Shown: positions 59,152-64,000 of the stretch, in pieces | Position numbering within the stretch: position 1 is the stretch's first letter | How the letters are laid out: every line of letters starts with the position of its first letter | From: Hypoxylon rubiginosum | Lineage: Eukaryota; Ascomycota; Sordariomycetes; Xylariales; Hypoxylaceae | Reading direction: 5' to 3' | Assembly (NCBI GenBank): GCA_902806565.1 | Contig: CADCXA010000008.1 | Coordinates: 124,001-188,000 of the forward strand | Length of the DNA: 64,000 bases | Notes under the pieces: model-generated | Told to the model about the DNA's origin: nothing | What the model saw: the letters and a program-made list of their open reading frames with translations, nothing else | Databases searched by the model: none | Position numbers and translations under genes: made by a program

Positions 59152-59925
59152 TTAATCCTTGACCGGTAACACAAACCGAACCTTCTTCCGTGGCTTTGCA
59201 GCCGGTATATCTATTGGTTGCGTCTTCCCACTGTCTGTGAGATCTTCGACGCTCATCCCCATCTCGCTCATGGTTTCTTTCTCTGGTTCCTCCTCGATAG
59301 AATAAACATCGGGACTAGGCTCACGCCAAGAGTGCCGCCGCTGAAGCGATCGACTGGGTGACCTTCCTCGGAGAGCGCGCCGTGGCGGAGCAAAACGCTT
59401 CGCTGGGCGCCCGGTAGGCGATCCGACGTGGAACGATGCGGGTGATAATAGAGCCTCCGTGGTCTGAGATGTTACAGTGGCACTAGGTCTCGTCTGGTCG
59501 AAGAATTTTTCGAACCCAAACGGTAGGGAAGTATGATTGTGAGGGTGGAATCGGATGTAGTCCTCGCCATCGTCGTCGTCATCGTCGTCGTCTAAGACAG
59601 CACAGTCTGCTACTTTATCCCTAGGTTTGTATTTCCGCAACCCGTCAAGAGTGGACGGAGAAACAGTTCGAATGATCTCCTTGGGCCGATTTGAGTCTTC
59701 GATCCCAGCGTCAAACTCGAAGTCAAACTCGAGATCCTCGTCTTTTGGGGTGGCCGGCGTGAGGAAATACATCATGGGATTCTCGTGAGACCACTGGCCG
59801 TCGAGTTCCTCGTCATCTGTTGAATTGATATCATCATCCAACGACGGGGGAAAGCGACTGGGACTGGATGGCCAAGACGGGTCTGATGGCCTATCTATAG
59901 GCGTATTGGTCGGTAGCAGGGGCAT
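59152..59925 (-). CDS. Hypothetical acidic, disordered protein with C-terminal KVRF motif, 257 aa
   Basis: Function unknown. One exon from an ATG at 59925. The protein is rich in Pro, Ser, Asp and Glu, with low predicted structure. Visible features: an N-terminal Pro/Ser stretch (SWPSSPSRFPPS), an Asp8 run around residue 115, a basic Arg/Ser segment (RPAKRFAPPRRALRGRSPS) and a C-terminus ending KKVRFVLPVKD. The last contains Lys248-Val249-Arg250-Phe251, which fits the RVxF-type docking motif for protein phosphatase 1, preceded by basic residues as docking sites prefer. Coding is supported by the uninterrupted frame, the sensible composition and the 3' context. A second exon upstream cannot be excluded. 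Confidence 0.65.
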   Translation of the reverse strand: MPLLPTNTPIDRPSDPSWPSSPSRFPPSLDDDINSTDDEELDGQWSHENPMMYFLTPATPKDEDLEFDFEFDAGIEDSNRPKEIIRTVSPSTLDGLRKYKPRDKVADCAVLDDDDDDDDGEDYIRFHPHNHTSLPFGFEKFFDQTRPSATVTSQTTEALLSPASFHVGSPTGRPAKRFAPPRRALRGRSPSRSLQRRHSWREPSPDVYSIEEEPEKETMSEMGMSVEDLTDSGKTQPIDIPAAKPRKKVRFVLPVKD

Positions 59926-60333
59926 GATCGTAGTTGTTGGGGATGATGTGAAAAGGTAAGGAATTTAGTGATAGAGACCCGATGCCACGAAGTGACCATT
60001 CCCGGAATATCGAGCTAAAAAGCGAAATAAAATATAAGAAATAGCCTTTCTTCGTATGCTAACCTTAACGAAGGTCGCCGGGCTCAAGCCGGCTCAAGTA
60101 GAATTTATCCTAGAGTTGGATATTTCAAACCAGCCGACCACAAAAGGAAAAGTGATGGGTCGTGAAACACAAAGGTAGCACGAAAAGAAAAAATTGCAAA
60201 AGATGAGCGGCATAGCCGTAGAATATATACTACCACTAGGTAGGCAGAGGATGTCCAGTAATGTGTTAGTCACCGGTGACCTCAAAGAGGTTGCCTTGTG
60301 AGTCGAAGGCTGGGGAAGATGGTGGTCATGCAT

Positions 60334-60353
60334 GGGGGGGGGGGGGGGGGGGG
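60334..60353. repeat. G20 homopolymer
   Basis: Uninterrupted run of 20 G. Length may be uncertain for sequencing-technology reasons. Confidence 0.85.
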
Positions 60354-60562
60354 TCGTAGGTGGAAACGTAACCCTCTAGAAAGTTGGTGGTGCTCATGGG
60401 CGGAGATGGCTATCTCGCGAATGAATCAGCTAAGAGCTGAGCTATGGAAGGCTTAGATACATACCTACACACGAATTAGCAAGCTGATTACTGGAAAGGG
60501 CATCACGCGTCTGAGATGGTGTGTGAATCGACTTTCGAAGCCAGGTTTGGTGGGTGGGGGTC

Positions 60563-60596
60563 ACCAAAGAACCAAAGGAACCAAAGGAACCAAAGA
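60563..60596. repeat. ACCAAAGGA tandem repeat, nearly four copies
   Basis: Imperfect first unit and two perfect 9-mers, then a truncated copy. Confidence 0.85.
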
Positions 60597-62150
60597 CGGT
60601 AGACACACATAAGCCGGGCATTTCCAAGACATCGAGGCCACCAAGTTCACCAGGCCTGCCATAGCCTGCCAAAGTCAGGCTTTCGGTCAGATAGTAAGAT
60701 AGGCATCTGACAATGTTGTATACTAATTTCTAGCCGAAACAGCCGTAAATTCGAGCCTATTTCTCCTTTTGTCTTTTGTGATTGCGACGTCTTGAGGCTC
60801 GTGCGCTGCCTTGTGATTTGACGGATATTGGCCTTGGTTCGAATTGACTCGCCTTTGGATCGACGAATACGTATGCATCGTACCTTGCATGATTGCATCA
60901 AGCTTGCTTGCGGCACGAAACCGACAAACACGAGGTCGTTTAAATGTTGATAAACGTCGCTCTGATTGAAATACTTGATTCGAGTGTCGAGCTGTCGCCT
61001 AACACAGAGACGAGGGGCCGGGGCTATGCCATGTTGTGGCCGTGCCAGACAATTTCTGGAGCAGCCATAACCGCAGATTGATCACAACTATTATCTGCGG
61101 TACGCAATGGTTCATTCTTGATTGTGACGGAGCTGAGGTTAGCGTTCGCGAAGGGTTCGTTATCAACACCAACACCAATACCAACCCCAACATCAACCCC
61201 AAACCCCACCACACCACTACAACTGTCCTGCGAAGGCTGTGATACGCTATTCGCCCGATACCTTAGGATAAGGACTGCCCAGGGATAAAACGCTTGGGAA
61301 GGGATGTGGCTGTTTCTTGGTTTTTGGTTTTTGGAGTAGCACCAACAGCCAAACACGAACCCGTAGTGACTGGTAGGTGTATCAGATGACCACAGACAAG
61401 AGACTTATCGACTGAAATTGGGGTATTGTTTGGATTATCACTGCAATCGAGTTGCAAAACCTTGACTATGCCGATACTTGAAGTTGGCTCGATGCTACCC
61501 CGGGCGGTGCCGGCTACTTACCGGCGGTCATCTCCTGTCGCATCGCAGAGACCATCCTTGAGGGCTTCTTCTTGCATTCTCGAGGTTACGGCGGGAATAT
61601 TAGATATTTGAGATGGAACTCTATTCCGGTGCCCTGCTTCAGTTGATAATAGTAGATAGAAAGTTGGCGATGGATTTATCTTGCGGCGCTAAAATATCCG
61701 GACTTTTGATATCTCCAAACTAAAGATGCAGCTAATAACTAGAGCTTGTTTATACGACTAGCTTTGGTGTGGTAGAGCCTGTCAAGCTTGTCAAGTCTGT
61801 CTCGCTTCGTGCATAGTGCATGATGCCTGGTATATGGTGGTTGCGCAGGCATTGGATCCGGATTCTGCTCCGATTGTCTTTAGATTCTCGCTTAGGTGGT
61901 CCCGTGTACGAAGTTGAAAAACCATTGCAGCTATCAAAGTCAATGACATCACCGAGGCCCATTGCTGAAGCCCAAGGTTGAGAGATAAGATAGGAATACC
62001 TAGGGATAGGGATAGGGAGATGGCTTCAGAGAGACTTGAGGTGATCCAACTGACGAAGTCTGTTGAAATGGCGAAAGACCCTGACTGCAGATATATGGTC
62101 AAAGTCTAAGCTGTGCGTTCCTGCAGATCATCTCTTGACATGCATATTGT

Positions 62151-64000
62151 ACAAGGGCAGTGACATATCAGGGGAAGGAATTCGAGTCCACACTGCAAGG
62201 CCAGCATGACTGGCGATTGACTTTCGAGATCTCGATTCCTGGTAGGCTGGGAGAGGATGTACTATGTAGGGCTGAACAGTTGGCAGGTCTGGCAGGTCTG
62301 GCAAGGCGGCCTACTAAACAAGGGGGTTTGGGCTAACCTTAACAGCGTGGCTAAGGTTCACAACCTTAAGCTTAAAGATGATACCTATAGTAGAAGCACG
62401 TGACCAACTAACTCAACCGTCTAGCCTCGTCCATGTTAAAGCAACTTACCTAAGGTATCTTCCATTTTAATCCGCGTCTTCTATTACGTACTTCTGTTGG
62501 GCACGCGTTCATGTGGTCACGTCTCGATTTCAAAGACGCGCTCCTCTCTTTAGCACCAGCGGGAGCCTTACTTCCGTTCTATTATTATTATTACACGAAA
62601 AATACGTTTTTACAAATCCATTTCTATCCACAGCATTAGAATCCACAGTATTCACCAATGAAGCCTTGCTGGTGAACGTCACGTCTTATCGAGTGGCGTT
62701 TCAACAAGACTATGTCACTAAGGAGACATGCGCGACAAGCGTTAGATCGTTCGGCCATGTCTACCTGGAGTACCTACTGATTAATACGGGAAGTGAATTC
62801 AAGTTTTCATTGCCTTGCAGCCTTACCATATATAATCCCGAGTGTCGGGTTTATGCCTTATGAAGACTCTCCCTGAGTCTAACTTGGCCGACACAATACC
62901 ACGAGTCTGCCAGTTTTGCAAGCAAAACCAAGTCTAGTGCGTCCTGCCTAACCGGAAGCTGAGGTCCCGTCCAATCATGAGGCATTCTGGCATTCTATAT
63001 CTATGGCGGTGGAATACTGGACGACGGTTGGGCACCTGTTTCCATACCAGGCACAAGGCAGCAATCCCCAATTTCACTAGGGCCTGAATCCTACTGTTGC
63101 CTGATGATATTCGATATCATGGGTAGGAACTTGGTAAATCAACACCACATCATCCGGGATTTCCTCATGTCGACTCAAAGTTCGCGGCGATGGTTTCGTC
63201 ATTCTTCGGGGATGCTGTCTTTTGCCAGTTGACGGCTAAACCATATCCTCCCAAGTGATGAGAGATCAAAGCGCCATGCGGCTCTTTTTTACCAGATGGC
63301 ATGAGCCGGGCGTCGGTCTGAGTGAGGGAGTAGTACTTACCGAGTTATCTAGCCGACAGCACTCCGCTCCTGACCGAGCGGCCACTTCCCTAAATCTTGT
63401 CATCGATAAGATTCAGATGACTCCATAAGTCGAAACACACTTATGGGATATTGGCGCGCAATGGATCGGAATGAGGCAACATGACAATTGAAGTTCATCG
63501 GCCGAGGGATCACCAAGGGCGGTTCCTGTAGTACGCCCTCCTCTTTCCTAGGTTGTGGCCTTACGACTCAACACAACTTCACAATCCAAGGAGCAATGCT
63601 GTGTCCAACCCTCAATTCCCATACGTGAGGTTTGAAGTCTTCCGAGGCATATCCTACGGGCATTTAGCCCTAACGCCAACTCGACTCGGTGAAAAGCCTC
63701 GACCGCAGCTGGATGCCTCACTTCGATTTCCTATTGGCGAATTGAGTGGTAAAGTCTCCTTGACGGTCCTTTGCACCGCCAATGATTAATGCAGAGGTCC
63801 AACGAATCGTCAGTAGAGAGTCCTTTTGTTTTGATCGTTTATGCTGTGGCTTTCTTCGGCATCGTTATGGCTACTCGAAGCCATCTCCATAGAGTAGACA
63901 CTACTCTGCTGCCTCACCTAGTGGCATCTGGTTGTGTTTGGGTTTGATCACGCGGCTGGCTGCTTAATATGCTGAGGGATGGGGAATTTGGCGCCAGTCA
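62151..64000. other. Right-edge region without supported gene
   Basis: About 1.85 kb. A TACTATGTAGG word is at 62260-62270, followed by a duplicated GGCAGGTCT (62283 and 62292). ORFs of 116 codons at 62513-62863 and 78 codons at 63553-63789 show no domain, signal or homology that I recognise. Either could be an exon of a gene running off the edge, but I see no support. Confidence 0.45.

Larger units (their letters stand above)
59926..62150. other. Intergenic, upstream of the KVRF protein, with simple repeats
   Basis: The first 100-200 bp should be the promoter of the minus-strand hypothetical gene. Holds a G20 homopolymer (60334-60353) and ACCAAAGGA tandem copies (60563-60596). A CAACACCAACACCAA-like stretch lies at 61166-61210. 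ORFs of 70-110 codons on both strands near 60.6-62.1 kb have no domain; one at 61791-62102 (-) is Leu/Ser-rich and hydrophobic but lacks a leader or relatives known to me. Confidence 0.45.

Noticed and set aside
61791..62102. 103-codon Leu/Ser-rich hydrophobic ORF on the minus strand
   Set aside because: Contains simple-sequence Leu/Ser runs from GATAGGGATAGGGA-like DNA and has no recognisable family or leader.
62513..62863. 116-codon ORF near the right end
   Set aside because: No domain or signal peptide, weak start context and no splice continuation found.

Overview
This window looks like nuclear chromosomal DNA of a filamentous ascomycete, most likely in the Sordariomycetes. The evidence is direct: genes carry short GT..AG introns (about 50-150 nt) with CTAAC-type branch sites, and the conserved products are fungal (Rtt103, clathrin light chain, Cox7, Tlg2, calmodulin, glycogenin, Hrd1). 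Intergenic DNA is littered with TACCTAGGTA/ACCTACCT-type palindromic words. I cannot name the genus.

Left part (1 to about 33.8 kb) is gene-dense housekeeping DNA. In order: a mitochondrial ABC half-transporter of MDL1 type cut by the left edge (-), RTT103 (-), clathrin light chain (+), a 70-aa cytochrome c oxidase subunit 7 with a 5-nt first exon (-), a mitochondrial PPR-like protein (+), the Qa-SNARE TLG2 (-), calmodulin (+), a GH47 alpha-mannosidase (+), a manganese-type CDF transporter (+), a tRNA-Asp(GTC) with a 12-nt intron (+), a glycogenin with a histidine-rich insert (+), an EFM7-like methyltransferase (-) and a C2H2 zinc-finger transcription factor (-). Several neighbours are divergent pairs sharing short promoters (RTT103/CLC1, COX7/PPR, TLG2/calmodulin).

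Right part (33.8 to 64 kb) is sparse. A 15.7-kb stretch upstream of the C2H2 factor has no ORF I can defend. It contains microsatellites, a G-quadruplex-type C-rich tract and a recurrent TACTATGTAG word. It is followed by an uncharacterised Cys-rich/coiled-coil protein, the ERAD ubiquitin ligase HRD1, a three-exon 74-aa secreted six-cysteine protein (candidate effector-type small secreted protein), a doubtful 41-aa secreted peptide, and one acidic hypothetical protein ending in a PP1-docking-like KVRF motif. The remainder to 64 kb shows no supported gene.

Functional links: Hrd1 and the GH47 mannosidase both belong to the ER/Golgi protein quality-control and N-glycan theme. Tlg2 and clathrin light chain both act in endosome/TGN traffic. 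Mdl1, Cox7 and the PPR protein are mitochondrial. These are ordinary fungal neighbours, not an operon. The most novel items are the small secreted protein, the Cys-rich/coiled-coil protein at the desert border, the desert with its repeated words, and the His-rich glycogenin. All exon boundaries were derived by hand from splice signals, frame continuity and protein-family fit; no transcript data were available.
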